Origin: Bacteroidetes bacterium GWF2_35_48
GTDB taxonomy: Bacteria; Bacteroidota; Bacteroidia; Bacteroidales; GWF2-35-48
Direction of reading: 5' to 3'
Assembly: GCA_001769125.1 (NCBI GenBank)
Contig: MEOG01000081.1
Span: 1-64,000, forward strand
Length of the DNA: 64,000 bases
In this document: positions 10,209 through 19,352 of the stretch, piece by piece
Position numbering within the stretch: the first letter of the stretch is position 1
How the letters are laid out: every line of letters starts with the position of its first letter
The notes under the pieces: generated by a model
The model's database searches: none
What the model was told of the DNA's origin: nothing
What the model saw: the letters and a program-made list of their open reading frames with translations, nothing else
Position numbers and translations under genes: made by a program

Positions 10209-10655
10209 TTTATTTTATATGTAGTATACTATTTTTTACCTTACCGTGTCGCAAACCTGTGAGCCTGCCTTCAGGGATATCCATCACACAAGCCTGCCCG
10301 CAATACCTCCTACCGTGTGGACACATCTTTTTTTTGCTTGATTTTGTCACAAAATTTGCATACTTATATTTTATTGCCAGGTTTAGCATAGGTATTACGC
10401 AAATTTTCCGCCAAAATCTTTTTATTATCATTTGTTTATACCCCGAGCTAAAGCTCGGGGTTATAAACCTGCCTGACCGGCAAGGCAGGCATTCGACTCC
10501 TCCGGAGTCGTTTTTCATTATTTGTGTCCACACGGTAGCCGCAATACCTCACAGGATTGCCTCCTTAACCCATTTATATTTCCTAATTTTCGCAAACCTG
10601 TGAGGATAGCCTGCGCACTTGCCATCGCACGATACCTCACAGGATTGCTCCTAAA
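10209..10655. repeat. Cluster of dispersed palindromic repeats
   Basis: This 447-bp gap has no gene. It carries GCAAACCTGTGAG(G) at 10251-10263 and 10592-10605, and the opposite arm CCTCACAGGATTGC at 10547-10560 and 10635-10648. It also carries TGTCCACACGGTAG in both orientations (near 10315 and 10523) and short palindromes such as CCTGCCTGACCGGCAAGGCAGG. The GCAAACCTGTGAGG family recurs at 26561-26616. The ORFs listed here by the track are translations of these repeats. Confidence 0.6.
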
Positions 10656-11807
10656 TCACTCAAACATATCCCTCATTTTTTTAAAAAACCCTTTATCTTC
10701 TTTCGTAGGTTGTGGGTTAAAGCTGTCGGAAGACTGTAGTTTTTCAAAAATTTTCTTTTCATCTTTAGAAACACTTGAGGGAATCCAAACATTAATGCGA
10801 ACCAGAATATCTCCTTTTCCATAGCCATTAATATCGGGCAAGCCTTTTCCTCTGAGGCGGAGTATTTTTCCGGGTTGTGTTCCGGGTTCAATTTTCACTT
10901 TCACTTTTCCATCGAGTGTTGGAATTTCAACAGCAGTACCTACAACTGCATCGGGGATACTTACAAAAAGGTTGTATAATAAATCCTGATCATCGCGTGT
11001 AAGTTCCGGGTGTTGTTCTTCCTCAATTACGACTAATAAATCTCCTGCCACACCTCCCCTGCGCGCAGCATTGCCCCTGCCGCTTACGACAAGTTGCATA
11101 CCATCAGCAACACCGGCTGGAATTTTTAACGTAATAACATCGTCTTCACTTGTAACGCCCTCTCCCATACATTTGGGACATTTATTTTTAATAATCTTCC
11201 CTTCACCGTTGCAAGTTGGGCACGTGGAGGATGTCTGCATCTGCCCGATAAATGTATTTTGAACACGTGTTACAACGCCTCTTCCCCCGCATGTGTTACA
11301 AGTAGAAAATTCTGAACCTCCCGCTGCGCCTGTGCCATTACAAGTTGCGCATGAGACTAATTTTTTAACTTTAATTTTCTTCTCTACACCGTTTGCAATT
11401 TCCTGAAGTGTAAGCCTAACCTTTACACGCAGATTAGTTCCTTTGCTCACGCGTCTTCCTCCCGAACGGCTTCCGCCTCCAAAATTCCCAAAACCACCAA
11501 AGCCAAAGTTGCTGAAAATATCTCCGAAATTCGAGAATATATCATCCATGGACATTCCACCACCGCTAAAACCACCTGCTCCGCCAACACCCGCATGACC
11601 GTACTGATCGTATCGCGCACGCTTGTCTTTGTCGCGCAATACTTCATAAGCTTCGGCTGCTTCTTTAAACTTATCTTCTGCCTCTTTATCCCCGGGATTG
11701 CGATCGGGATGATATTTCAAGGCTTGCTGCCTGTAGGCTTTTTTCATCTCCTCCTCAGAAGCATTTTTAGAAACGCCTAATATCTCGTAATAATCTCTTT
11801 TTGCCAT
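10656..11807 (-). CDS. dnaJ: Chaperone DnaJ (type I Hsp40)
   Basis: 383 aa, the normal length for DnaJ. A J domain with the HPD motif ([10 protein letters not shown]) occupies residues 1-70, then a Gly/Phe-rich linker. The zinc-binding region has four CxxCxGxG repeats ([32 protein letters not shown]), followed by the C-terminal substrate-binding domains. DnaJ stimulates DnaK ATPase activity in the cytoplasm. It lies downstream of grpE on the same strand with a long hairpin in the 94-bp gap; dnaK is not in the window. Confidence 0.97.
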   Translation of the reverse strand: MAKRDYYEILGVSKNASEEEMKKAYRQQALKYHPDRNPGDKEAEDKFKEAAEAYEVLRDKDKRARYDQYGHAGVGGAGGFSGGGMSMDDIFSNFGDIFSNFGFGGFGNFGGGSRSGGRRVSKGTNLRVKVRLTLQEIANGVEKKIKVKKLVSCATCNGTGAAGGSEFSTCNTCGGRGVVTRVQNTFIGQMQTSSTCPTCNGEGKIIKNKCPKCMGEGVTSEDDVITLKIPAGVADGMQLVVSGRGNAARRGGVAGDLLVVIEEEQHPELTRDDQDLLYNLFVSIPDAVVGTAVEIPTLDGKVKVKIEPGTQPGKILRLRGKGLPDINGYGKGDILVRINVWIPSSVSKDEKKIFEKLQSSDSFNPQPTKEDKGFFKKMRDMFE

Positions 11808-11822
11808 ATTTTGTTGTTACAA

Positions 11823-11894
11823 GTTGCAAGTTTCAGGTTGCAGGTTGCATTTCGACTCCGCTCAATGCCCAACCTGCAACTTGAAACTTGCAAC
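11823..11894. repeat. 25-bp inverted repeat between grpE and dnaJ
   Basis: GTTGCAAGTTTCAGGTTGCAGGTTG (11823-11847) pairs with 11870-11894 with a single mismatch, leaving a 22-nt loop that contains TTCGACTCCGCTCAA. The arms are built of heptamer-like GTTGCAA/GGTTGCA units. On the transcript it would fold into a strong stem between the two chaperone genes and could stabilise or attenuate the dnaJ message. Confidence 0.7.
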
Positions 11895-11901
11895 ATTAAT
11901 A

Positions 11902-12627
11902 TTATTCTCCCACTACAACTTTTGAAAAACGTATAACTTTATCATAAAGCATATATCCTTTCTCAACAACGTCCACAACTTTTCCTTTCATTTCTTCACC
12001 GGGGGCGGGAATTTTTGTAATTGCCTCATGAACATCTGTGTTAAAATCAAGATTCACGGCTTCAATTTCTTTAATCCCTTTTTGTTTGAGCAGTTCTGTA
12101 AATTTCGCATAAATCAGAAAAATACCTTCTTTAATAGGCTCTATATCTTTCGCTGTTTCAATAGCCTGCATGGCTCTTTCAAAATTATCAATAACAGGAA
12201 TAATATCCATCAGTACATTCTCTCCCCCATATTTGATAAGATCTATTTTTTCTTTTGCAGTACGCTTCCTGAAATTATCAAACTCTGCTGTAGTTCTTAG
12301 ATAGCGGTCGTTCATTTCCTGAAGTTTTTCTGCCTGCTCTTCAAACTTTTTGGTTAATTCCTCATGTTCTGTTAAAAGTACTTCCAGCTTCTTTGCTATT
12401 TCATCAGCATTCAGCGTTTTTGTTTTTTTTCCAAAAAAACTTCTTTTCCCGGCTTCCTTTTTGTCAGGTTCTTTGTTTTCATCAGTCAAAACTTCATTAT
12501 TGTCATCTTTTATATTTTCGGGCTGTTCCGAATTTTGCTCATTTTCCTGTTCAGAAGAAAGCTCCGGATTTACTAAATCATCTTTCTTTTCTGCATTATC
12601 AGAAGTCAATTCATCATTTATATCCAT
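11902..12627 (-). CDS. grpE: Nucleotide exchange factor GrpE
   Basis: 241 aa. The N-terminal ~75 residues are acidic and low-complexity. A long coiled coil follows (about residues 80-125), with the GrpE core RTTAEFDNFRKRTAKEK, and then a beta-wing domain ending GYMLYDKVIRFSKVVVGE. GrpE releases ADP from DnaK and dimerises through the coiled coil. The grpE-dnaJ order on one strand is a common chaperone operon. Confidence 0.96.
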   Translation of the reverse strand: MDINDELTSDNAEKKDDLVNPELSSEQENEQNSEQPENIKDDNNEVLTDENKEPDKKEAGKRSFFGKKTKTLNADEIAKKLEVLLTEHEELTKKFEEQAEKLQEMNDRYLRTTAEFDNFRKRTAKEKIDLIKYGGENVLMDIIPVIDNFERAMQAIETAKDIEPIKEGIFLIYAKFTELLKQKGIKEIEAVNLDFNTDVHEAITKIPAPGEEMKGKVVDVVEKGYMLYDKVIRFSKVVVGE

Positions 12628-12760
12628 AACTCAAAGAAATTTTGTAATTAATGCGGGGTTGTTTGTCAAAATATCTGCCAAAAAAGAGATGCGACAAAAT
12701 GACACGTAAAAAAAAGACAGAACCAAAGCCCTGTCTTTGCAAAAAAAAATTTGTTGAAAT

Positions 12761-13315
12761 TTACTTCAGCATAGCTTTCAGAGATTCTTCGAGAGCAGCA
12801 CCGCGCAAATTTTTACCAATAATAATTCCGTCTCCGTCAATTAAAAAACTTGCAGGAATAGATGCTACTTTATATAATTTTGCACCTTCTGCATTCCAGT
12901 ATTTCAAATCGCTTACATGGTTCGACCATTCCAAAGCATCTTGTTTGATTGCATTTTCCCATGATGTTTTATCTCTGTCAAGAGAAACACTATACACTGT
13001 AAATCCTTTACCGTTTTTAAATTTTTTATCTTTATATTTTTTATACGCCCCAACAACAATCGGATTTTCTTTACGGCAGGGACCACACCACGATGCCCAG
13101 AAATCAATCAGAACAACTTTTCCTTTTAAAGAAGACAATGCAATTTCTTTACCGGATGGATCTTTAAATTTTAATTCCGGCGCTTTATTTCCTATTTCTG
13201 TACCAACTGTATTATTTCCGGTTGTAGTATTTTTAACCGGTTTATCTACATTAATAAAACTAACTAATCCGAAGACGCACAGGGCGAGAATCGGTAAAAT
13301 TTTTAATCTGTTCAT
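12761..13315 (-). CDS. TlpA-like periplasmic thiol-disulfide oxidoreductase
   Basis: 184 aa. An N-terminal hydrophobic segment (residues 5-22) acts as a signal or membrane anchor. A thioredoxin-like fold of the AhpC/TSA-TlpA type follows, with the WASWCGPCRKE redox motif (CxxC near residues 96-99) and the cis-proline loop ASIPASFLID. It probably reduces or exchanges disulfides in envelope proteins such as cytochrome maturation factors. It stands alone, and a well-formed promoter precedes it. Confidence 0.9.
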   Translation of the reverse strand: MNRLKILPILALCVFGLVSFINVDKPVKNTTTGNNTVGTEIGNKAPELKFKDPSGKEIALSSLKGKVVLIDFWASWCGPCRKENPIVVGAYKKYKDKKFKNGKGFTVYSVSLDRDKTSWENAIKQDALEWSNHVSDLKYWNAEGAKLYKVASIPASFLIDGDGIIIGKNLRGAALEESLKAMLK

Positions 13316-13343
13316 ACTATCATTTTTTTGGGTTTATTGCTGA

Positions 13344-13376
13344 CAAATTTATATTAATTACTTGTATTACGCAAAA
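13344..13376 (-). promoter_or_regulatory. Bacteroidetes-type promoter of the TlpA-like gene
   Basis: Read on the minus strand: TTTTG (complement of 13372-13376), a 20-nt spacer and TAAATTTG (complement of 13344-13351), a full match to the consensus. Its -33 element lies inside the left arm of the repeat element at 13367-13570. Confidence 0.6.
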
Positions 13377-13570
13377 TGTTTTTTTCTGTTGGAAGCCAGA
13401 AGACCGAAGTCCGAAGTCCGAAGTTAGAAGTGGCTTTGCTTTTAGTCCACAGTCCTCAGTCTGCAGTCTGCAGTCCACAGTCTACAGTCTACAGTCCTCA
13501 AACTGCCGACTTTTTTGACTGCCGACTGCCGACTATCTACTCCAACTACATTCCCTACAATTTGCGAAAC
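13367..13570. repeat. Heptamer-repeat hairpin element, copy 1
   Basis: It starts with TTACGCAAAATGTTTTTTT and ends with the roughly inverse ACAATTTGCGAAAC. The interior consists of tandem 7-bp units (GAAGTCC, then CAGTCTA/CAGTCTG/CAGTCCA repeated about ten times, then GACTGCC). Arms of opposite orientation could fold into a large hairpin. It separates the TlpA-like gene from murA and shares its left end with the element at 15941-16129. Confidence 0.6.
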
Positions 13571-13586
13571 ACTTTTTAAATAGTGC

Positions 13587-14894
13587 TTATTCCAATCGTT
13601 TTATTTTTGCTCCGATGCTGTTAAGTCTGACATCAATATTTTCATACCCTCTGTCAATCTGTTCAATGTTCTGAATAATGCTTTTTCCCTCTGCAGAAAG
13701 AGCGGCAATGAGCAGAGCCACCCCTGCGCGGATATCGGGAGAAACCATTGTTGTTCCTCTTAATTTGAATTGATTATTTAGTCCGATTACTGTTGCACGG
13801 TGCGGGTCACAAAGAATAATCTGCGCTCCCATATCTATAATTTTATCTACGAAAAAAAGACGGCTCTCGAACATTTTCTGATGTATTAAAACACTCCCTT
13901 TAGCCTGCGTGGCAACAACAAGGAAAATACTGAGAAGGTCGGGAGTAAGACCTGGCCAGATTGCATCAGAAATAGTCATTATGGAACCGTCAATAAAGGT
14001 TTCAATTTCATAATGATCTTGTTCGGGAATATGTATATCGTCATTGATTTTTTCCAGTTTTATCCCAAGTCTTTTAAAAGAATCTGGAATAATACCCAAG
14101 TTTTCCCATGATACATTTTTTATGGTAATTTCAGAATGCGTGAGCGCTGCAAGCCCAATAAAACTGCCGACTTCAATCATATCTGGTAAAATTCGGTGCT
14201 CACAACCCTTCAATGCTTTTACCCCTTCAATAGTTAAAAGATTAGATCCGATACCGGATATTTTTGCCCCCATTTTGTTCAGCATCTTGCATAATTGCTG
14301 TACATAGGGTTCGCATGCTGCATTGTAAATTGTTGTTTTTCCCCGCGCAAAAATTGCTGCCATTATTATGTTTGCAGTACCAGTAACAGAAGCTTCATCC
14401 TGTAGCATGTACGTCCCTTTCAAATCAGATGCTTCCACGCTGAAAAACTCATCGTGCAAATCGTAATTAAATTTGGCTCCTAATTTTTCAAAACCTATAA
14501 AATGCGTATCGAGCCTTCTCCTGCCAATTTTATCACCACCCGGGCGCGGCATATATCCCCTTCCAAAACGACCAAGTAAAGGGCCAACCATCATTATTGA
14601 CCCACGAAGACTGGACGCTTTTTTTCGGAATTCTGCCGAGCGTGTAAAATCAACATCTACAGCATCTGCTTTAAAAGAAAATACGCCTTTCTCTTTTTCT
14701 GTTATTTTAACACCCAGTGATTTTAATAATTCAATTAGAAAATTAACATCTCTAATATTCGGAATATTTGAAATAACAACTTCTTCTGAAGTAAGTAAAG
14801 TAGCGCAAAGCACTTGTAAGGCTTCATTTTTTGCTCCCTGTGGAATCAATTCTCCCCTGAGCTTCTGTCCGCCGCAGATTTCAAATGTACTCAT
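13587..14894 (-). CDS. murA: UDP-N-acetylglucosamine 1-carboxyvinyltransferase
   Basis: 435 aa. It catalyses the first committed step of peptidoglycan synthesis, transferring enolpyruvate from PEP to UDP-GlcNAc in the cytoplasm. The catalytic Lys22 region (PQGAKNEAL) and KASSLRGSIM are conserved. In the mobile loop the usual PGGCxIG reads PGGDKIGRRRLD, so Asp121 replaces the Cys that fosfomycin alkylates. Natural Asp variants are known to remain active and to be fosfomycin-insensitive. It shares a strand with the DUF4290 gene immediately upstream, an arrangement I associate with Bacteroidetes. Confidence 0.95.
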   Translation of the reverse strand: MSTFEICGGQKLRGELIPQGAKNEALQVLCATLLTSEEVVISNIPNIRDVNFLIELLKSLGVKITEKEKGVFSFKADAVDVDFTRSAEFRKKASSLRGSIMMVGPLLGRFGRGYMPRPGGDKIGRRRLDTHFIGFEKLGAKFNYDLHDEFFSVEASDLKGTYMLQDEASVTGTANIIMAAIFARGKTTIYNAACEPYVQQLCKMLNKMGAKISGIGSNLLTIEGVKALKGCEHRILPDMIEVGSFIGLAALTHSEITIKNVSWENLGIIPDSFKRLGIKLEKINDDIHIPEQDHYEIETFIDGSIMTISDAIWPGLTPDLLSIFLVVATQAKGSVLIHQKMFESRLFFVDKIIDMGAQIILCDPHRATVIGLNNQFKLRGTTMVSPDIRAGVALLIAALSAEGKSIIQNIEQIDRGYENIDVRLNSIGAKIKRLE

Positions 14895-15086
14895 TGATTT
14901 ATGTTTATTTTGAAATATTTTACTTTGCCACTAAATCACAAAACCACAAAATCTCACAAAAAATAATATTAGTGCTTTGTAAGTTTTAGAGATTTCGTGT
15001 TTTCGTAGTGTTTTTTGAACATGCTTCGCTTTCAGAGAAATCTCAACATTTCATTTTAACGAAAGCAAAAATAATTACAAAAAATA

Positions 15087-15716
15087 TTAATAATTCTTGT
15101 GACTCGAATAATTGGAATTTCCTAGATGCACTACATTCGGAGACTTTTTCTTTTTATTGCGCTGAAGAATATCTCTTACTTCATTCAGCTTTATATCTTC
15201 ACTTAAAGTTAATTTAGCAGAAGAAAGTTTTTCGAGGTCTTTAAAAATTATATCATCGGTTACAGCATCTTTATTCCAAATCAAATATGATTTTTTCATG
15301 TGATTGGCAAGCATCTGTGTTAATATTTCTTTTTCTTCGCCTTCATCAAAAGTAGCAGCTTTTTCAATCATTTGCTGCATGATGCTTCCATAATATTTTA
15401 ATTTTATTCTTTTATTGTTATAAGGCATTTTTGCCGGTTTCGCATTTATTACCTCCGGGCTGGGAATATCGTAAGGATAATCAATATCAAGATCAAAATC
15501 TGACATAATCGCGAGATGCACCCATAGCTTATGCTTAAAATCGGGAACATCCCTGAGGTGAGGGAACATATTCCCCATAAAGCTGATAATCGCTCTGGCA
15601 GCCCTATTGCGCTCATCTCGGTCTTCGAGGGCTTTTATATGATCAACCATGCTCAATATATTTCTTCCATATTCAGGCAAAGCCATTTTTTTTCTCTGGG
15701 TGTTGTATTCGTCCAT
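15087..15716 (-). CDS. DUF4290 family protein
   Basis: 209 aa. The conserved N-terminus MALPEYGRNILSMVDHI and FPHLRDVPDFKHKLWVHL are hallmarks of DUF4290, a family of unknown function largely restricted to Bacteroidetes and often next to murA, as here. It is a soluble, mainly helical protein with no signal peptide. A role linked to cell-wall precursor synthesis is suggested only by this neighbourhood. Confidence 0.85.
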   Translation of the reverse strand: MDEYNTQRKKMALPEYGRNILSMVDHIKALEDRDERNRAARAIISFMGNMFPHLRDVPDFKHKLWVHLAIMSDFDLDIDYPYDIPSPEVINAKPAKMPYNNKRIKLKYYGSIMQQMIEKAATFDEGEEKEILTQMLANHMKKSYLIWNKDAVTDDIIFKDLEKLSSAKLTLSEDIKLNEVRDILQRNKKKKSPNVVHLGNSNYSSHKNY

Positions 15717-15940
15717 ATTTATAATTAGGTTTTACAAAATATTTTTATTTTCTTAAAGGTATTTCAATAGCATATTGCAGTGAAAAAAACTGAAAGAAGT
15801 GTGCTAAATCTTTTTTTAAATTATAATCGTAACAAAACAGAGAGGCTTGAAGAAATTTATACTTTTTCGTATTGAAGTATAATACTCAATGAAGCGTTAC
15901 GGGTACAAAAATAAGAATTTTTTACTACCCGCAAAATAAT
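15717..15940. other. Intergenic DNA without recognised genes
   Basis: This is AT-rich sequence upstream of the DUF4290 gene. I see no ORF with family similarity and no strong hairpin before the repeat element that starts at 15941. Confidence 0.5.
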
Positions 15941-16129
15941 ATTATTAACTCATGTTACGCAAAATGTTTTTTTATCAGTCGGAAGTTGGAAGCTCGAAGT
16001 TGGAAGCTCGAAGTTGGAAGCTCGAAGTTGGAAGCTCGAAGTTGGAAGCTCGAAGCTGTTTCAACTTCTGACTTCCGACTTCTGACTTCAACAATATATC
16101 TCACAATTTGGGTAACATCAGTTAATAAT
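15941..16129. repeat. Heptamer-repeat hairpin element, copy 2
   Basis: The outer ends form a 27-bp inverted repeat with three mismatches (ATTATTAACTCATGTTACGC... at 15941-15967 against 16103-16129). Inside, a 14-bp unit GAAGTTGGAAGCTC is repeated about five times, followed by the opposite-strand type ACTTCTGACTTCCGACTTC. The right end touches the stop codon of the HtrA gene, so it may act as its transcript end. The inner left end TTACGCAAAATGTTTTTTT is shared with copy 1 at 13367. Confidence 0.65.
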
Positions 16130-17556
16130 TACATGCCAAATGCATAATATGCAGTCATGCCATTCGGATAAATACCTTCAATATAAATTCCTCCTTTAGT
16201 AGCGCTTAAAAAATTCTGTAAATCATCTATCGTGCGAACAGGCTGGCGGTTTACATATACAATAATGAAGCCCTCCTGAATACCCGCGCTGCGGAATTTT
16301 CCAGTACCAATATTTGTTATTTTTAACCCAAAACGGATGCCCAGCTTTTTTTTATCATCGGTTGTAATGTCCTGCAATTTTGCGCCAAGTAAGGGATAGG
16401 TTTCTGTTTTAATAATCCCCGTGCTGCCTCTTGAGTTTTTAAGCGTTACTTCGTAATCTTTAACATCTTTATTTCTCTTTATTGTAAATTTAACCTTTTC
16501 GCCAGGTCTGTATTTGCTAAGTTGTTCGAGAACTTCGGTTACTGTATTTACGCCAATTTCCTGAACTTTAAGAATGATGTCCCCGCTCTGAATTCCAGCT
16601 TCAACCGCTGCTCCCTGTTGCGTTGCTTTTAAAACATACACCCCTTCTGTATTATCTAACTTGAATTGCTCTGCGGTTTTTGAATTAAGATCTACCAGAT
16701 CTGCTCCAAAATATGCGCGCTGCACCTCGCCAAACTCAAGAATATCTGCAACAATTTTCTTTACAATATTTACAGGTATCGCAAAAGAATATCCAACATA
16801 GGAGCCCGTTTTAGATGCAATTGCTGTATTAATCCCCACAAGCTCCCCAATACTGTTTACAAGCGCTCCACCGCTATTGCCGGGGTTTACGGCTGCATCT
16901 GTCTGGATAAACGCCTCAATGGCATATTTGTTTGAAAGAATATTAATGTTTCTTGCTCGGGCGCTCACAATACCCGCTGTAACAGTAGAGGTAAGATTAA
17001 AAGGATTGCCAACTGCAAGTACCCATTCTCCCACTTTAATATTATCAGAATTTCCATACATTAAGTAAGGTAGATTTTTTTCATCAATTTTAAGCAGGGC
17101 AATATCTGTTGTTTCATCACGACCAATCAGCTTTGCAGGAAGTGAACGTTTATCATTCATTACCACTTCAATATAATCTGATCTGTCAATAACATGATTG
17201 TTTGTAACAATGTATCCGTCTTCTGAAATAATCACTCCCGAACCGGCAGATTGCACAGGTGTCTGATATTGCTGATACCCGTAAAAAAAATCAAACAGCG
17301 GGTTTCCTGTTGTCGCACTCTGTGTATATTGTGTTTTCACGTGTACCACGGCATGTATTGACTTAGAAGCGGCATCCGTTAAATCAATATATCCGGAATT
17401 ATTATCATAGCTCATTCCTGTAAAACGAACCTGCGGCTTCGGGTCTAATAAATGCGCGTGACCTGCTTTTCTTGTTATAAAAGCATAACTGAAAACACCA
17501 ATAAAACTGCCCAAAACAGCAATTAATAATGTGCTGAATATTTTTTTTGCATTCAT
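16129..17556 (-). CDS. htrA: HtrA/Deg family periplasmic serine protease
   Basis: 475 aa. An N-terminal signal anchor (residues 5-27) is followed by a trypsin-like domain with the complete catalytic triad: His121 in VTNNHVID, Asp151 in TTDIALLKID and Ser228 in NPGNSGGAL. Two PDZ domains follow (about 275-375 and 385-470). The protease degrades or refolds damaged envelope proteins; the PDZ domains bind exposed C-termini and control the active site. It is monocistronic, with the hairpin element 15941-16129 directly downstream. Confidence 0.95.
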   Translation of the reverse strand: MNAKKIFSTLLIAVLGSFIGVFSYAFITRKAGHAHLLDPKPQVRFTGMSYDNNSGYIDLTDAASKSIHAVVHVKTQYTQSATTGNPLFDFFYGYQQYQTPVQSAGSGVIISEDGYIVTNNHVIDRSDYIEVVMNDKRSLPAKLIGRDETTDIALLKIDEKNLPYLMYGNSDNIKVGEWVLAVGNPFNLTSTVTAGIVSARARNINILSNKYAIEAFIQTDAAVNPGNSGGALVNSIGELVGINTAIASKTGSYVGYSFAIPVNIVKKIVADILEFGEVQRAYFGADLVDLNSKTAEQFKLDNTEGVYVLKATQQGAAVEAGIQSGDIILKVQEIGVNTVTEVLEQLSKYRPGEKVKFTIKRNKDVKDYEVTLKNSRGSTGIIKTETYPLLGAKLQDITTDDKKKLGIRFGLKITNIGTGKFRSAGIQEGFIIVYVNRQPVRTIDDLQNFLSATKGGIYIEGIYPNGMTAYYAFGM

Positions 17557-17702
17557 AACTTATATTTTTTTAACGTTGAAACTATTTTTTCAGGCTTTAT
17601 CAAAATCCATACCTTAGATGTTTTCATGTAATTTTTGCATATTTATTAACGAACATTAATTTTAATTTGTTGTTTTATGACAAAAATTCTCTTATTGAAT
17701 AG

Positions 17703-17732
17703 TTGTAAAACAAAGAAGTATTTCAATATTTG
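17703..17732 (+). promoter_or_regulatory. Probable promoter of the MBL hydrolase gene
   Basis: TTG at 17703-17705, a 19-nt spacer and AATATTTG at 17725-17732, one base off the TAnnTTTG consensus. The ATG follows 14 nt later. Confidence 0.4.
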
Positions 17733-17746
17733 CAAAAAATAAAAAT

Positions 17747-18595
17747 ATGAAGCTTTTTACTATTGAAACAGGAACTTTTAAAATTGATGGGGGCGCAATG
17801 TTTGGCGTAGTGCCAAAAAGTCTGTGGCAGAAAGTATATCCGGCAGATGAAAATAATATGTGTACCTGCGCGCTTCGGTCGCTATTAGTTGATACGGGAG
17901 ATCGTATAATTCTTTTTGACGCAGGAATGGGCAACAAACAAGATGCAAAATTTTTTGGCAGATACAATGCTGTACCGGATAACTCGCTTGAAGAATCATT
18001 AAATTCTCTTGGCTATTCATACGATGATATAACAGATGTCGTTTTGTCACATTTGCATTTTGATCACTGCGGTGGATGTGTTTCTTTTAATGATAAAAAA
18101 GAACTTGAAATTACTTTTAAAAATGCCTGGTACTGGTGCAGCAAACAACAATGGGACTGCGCTACCAATCCAAACAGCCGGGAAAAAGCATCTTTTCTTG
18201 ATGAAAACCTTCTGCCGATAGAGCAAAGCGGTCGCTTGAAATTAATAGAAAAAGATTCTGAAATTATTCCGGGAATTTTTGCACAACTTCATTTCGGACA
18301 TACTGAAGGGATGATTATTTCGTTAATACGAGGTAAAAACAATACATTAATTTATCTTGGAGATTTGATGCCTGCTGTTGCACATATACCTCTGCCCTAT
18401 ATTTCAGCGTATGACACAAAACCTTTAGATGTACTCGAAGAGAAAGAAAAACTTTTGAAAGAAGCCGCTAATAAAAAGCACATACTGTTTTTTGAACACG
18501 ATTATTATTATGAATGTGCAAGGGTCGCAGAAACAGAGAAGGGAATAAGAGCCAGCAACACGTTTAAATTATCTGAAATACAGGAAGAATTTTGA
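17747..18595 (+). CDS. MBL-fold metallo-hydrolase
   Basis: 282 aa. The metallo-beta-lactamase signature HLHFDHCGG (about residues 101-109) gives the HxHxDH zinc site. A further His in LHFGHTEGM, Asp in YLGDLMP and His in FFEHDYYY complete a di-zinc centre. There is no signal peptide, so it is cytoplasmic. The closest recognisable type is the lactonase/alkylsulfatase-like MBL group; the substrate cannot be named. The downstream lipoprotein gene overlaps its stop codon by 4 nt. Confidence 0.88.
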   Translation: MKLFTIETGTFKIDGGAMFGVVPKSLWQKVYPADENNMCTCALRSLLVDTGDRIILFDAGMGNKQDAKFFGRYNAVPDNSLEESLNSLGYSYDDITDVVLSHLHFDHCGGCVSFNDKKELEITFKNAWYWCSKQQWDCATNPNSREKASFLDENLLPIEQSGRLKLIEKDSEIIPGIFAQLHFGHTEGMIISLIRGKNNTLIYLGDLMPAVAHIPLPYISAYDTKPLDVLEEKEKLLKEAANKKHILFFEHDYYYECARVAETEKGIRASNTFKLSEIQEEF

Positions 18596-18960
18596 TAAAA
18601 AAATTATTCATATTACTTTTTCTCAGTCTTCTTTTTTTCACAAATGCATGTGAAAAAGATAATTTCAGTCTGCTTTCCGTAAAAGACCGGCTCACGCAAA
18701 GAAAATGGATAATGCGTTCTTTTGTGGATTATCAGGCGAACCAGACCTTTCCTGTTTCAAAAACAAGCTACCAGTTTAAGTGGGATGGTACCTACATTAT
18801 TACCAAGCCCGATAACGAACAAATTTTTTCTACGTGGGAATTGATAGATAACAATAAATACTTGCGTATCGGAACAAATACTTTTCGTATTTCATATATT
18901 TCTGGCAGGTTACTGAGTTTGCAATATGGGGATATGAATATTTTTTATGTTCCTGAATAG
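18592..18960 (+). CDS. Small lipoprotein of unknown function
   Basis: 122 aa. It begins at a TTG that overlaps the upstream stop (TTGA), with AGGAAG placed 6 nt ahead; there is no in-frame ATG nearby. The N-terminus MIKKLFILLFLSLLFFTNAC is a lipoprotein signal with Cys20 as the lipidation site. The mature part (SVKDRLTQRKWIMRSFVDY..., WELIDNNKYLRIG) resembles the lipocalin-like domains common in Bacteroidetes lipoproteins. It is translationally coupled to the MBL hydrolase. Confidence 0.75.
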   Translation: MIKKLFILLFLSLLFFTNACEKDNFSLLSVKDRLTQRKWIMRSFVDYQANQTFPVSKTSYQFKWDGTYIITKPDNEQIFSTWELIDNNKYLRIGTNTFRISYISGRLLSLQYGDMNIFYVPE

Positions 18961-19029
18961 AAGTGTATGTTCATAAAGTCCGGCTTTTGTTTTTGAAGAT
19001 TCAATGTTAAAAAAAGTAATAACCATGGC

Positions 19030-19060
19030 TTGGAATAAAATCTAAAATAGACTATCTTTA
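19030..19060 (+). promoter_or_regulatory. Probable promoter of the hicB remnant
   Basis: TTG at 19030-19032, a 20-nt spacer and TATCTTTA at 19053-19060 (consensus TAnnTTTG, last base off), 20 nt before the ATG at 19081. Confidence 0.35.
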
Positions 19061-19080
19061 TACTTTAACTCTTTATTACG

Positions 19081-19336
19081 ATGAAAACAAAAAAAAACAA
19101 GTATACTGCACTTGCCTGTTTTGGTTGAACAGGATGAAGATAATATTTTTATTGTAAGCTGCCCTGTTTTTAAAGGTTGTCACTCTTACGAGAAAACCAT
19201 TGACGATGCCCTAGCTAATATCACTGAAGTAATTCAAATGTGCTTAGAGGAAGAAAAAGACAAACAGCACAAAACACAAAACCGCTTCATTGGTTTTAGA
19301 GAACTGCAACTGCCCTTAAAAACAGCTCAGGCTTAA
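19081..19336 (+). pseudogene. hicB: HicB-family antitoxin with apparent frameshift
   Basis: From 19112 the frame reads PVLVEQDEDNIFIVSCPVFKGC, then KTIDDALANITEVI, a good HicB antitoxin core. The natural start is the ATG at 19081 (MKTKKN...), but its frame hits a TGA within 16 codons. Removing one A from the run of nine A residues near 19086-19094 restores MKTKKTSILHLPVLVEQDEDN, a normal HicB N-terminus. It is either a homopolymer sequencing error, slippage, or a true inactivation. Translation could also begin at the TTG at 19112. The partner toxin downstream is a fossil. Confidence 0.7.
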
Positions 19337-19352
19337 ATTTATATCAACATAA

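Noticed and set aside
10210-10824. ORFs 10210-10533 (-), 10259-10603 (+) and 10522-10824 (+)
   Set aside because: They translate the dispersed palindromic repeats or run antisense into dnaJ.
12651-13343. 230-aa plus-strand ORF
   Set aside because: It is antisense to the well-supported TlpA-like gene and has no recognisable domain.
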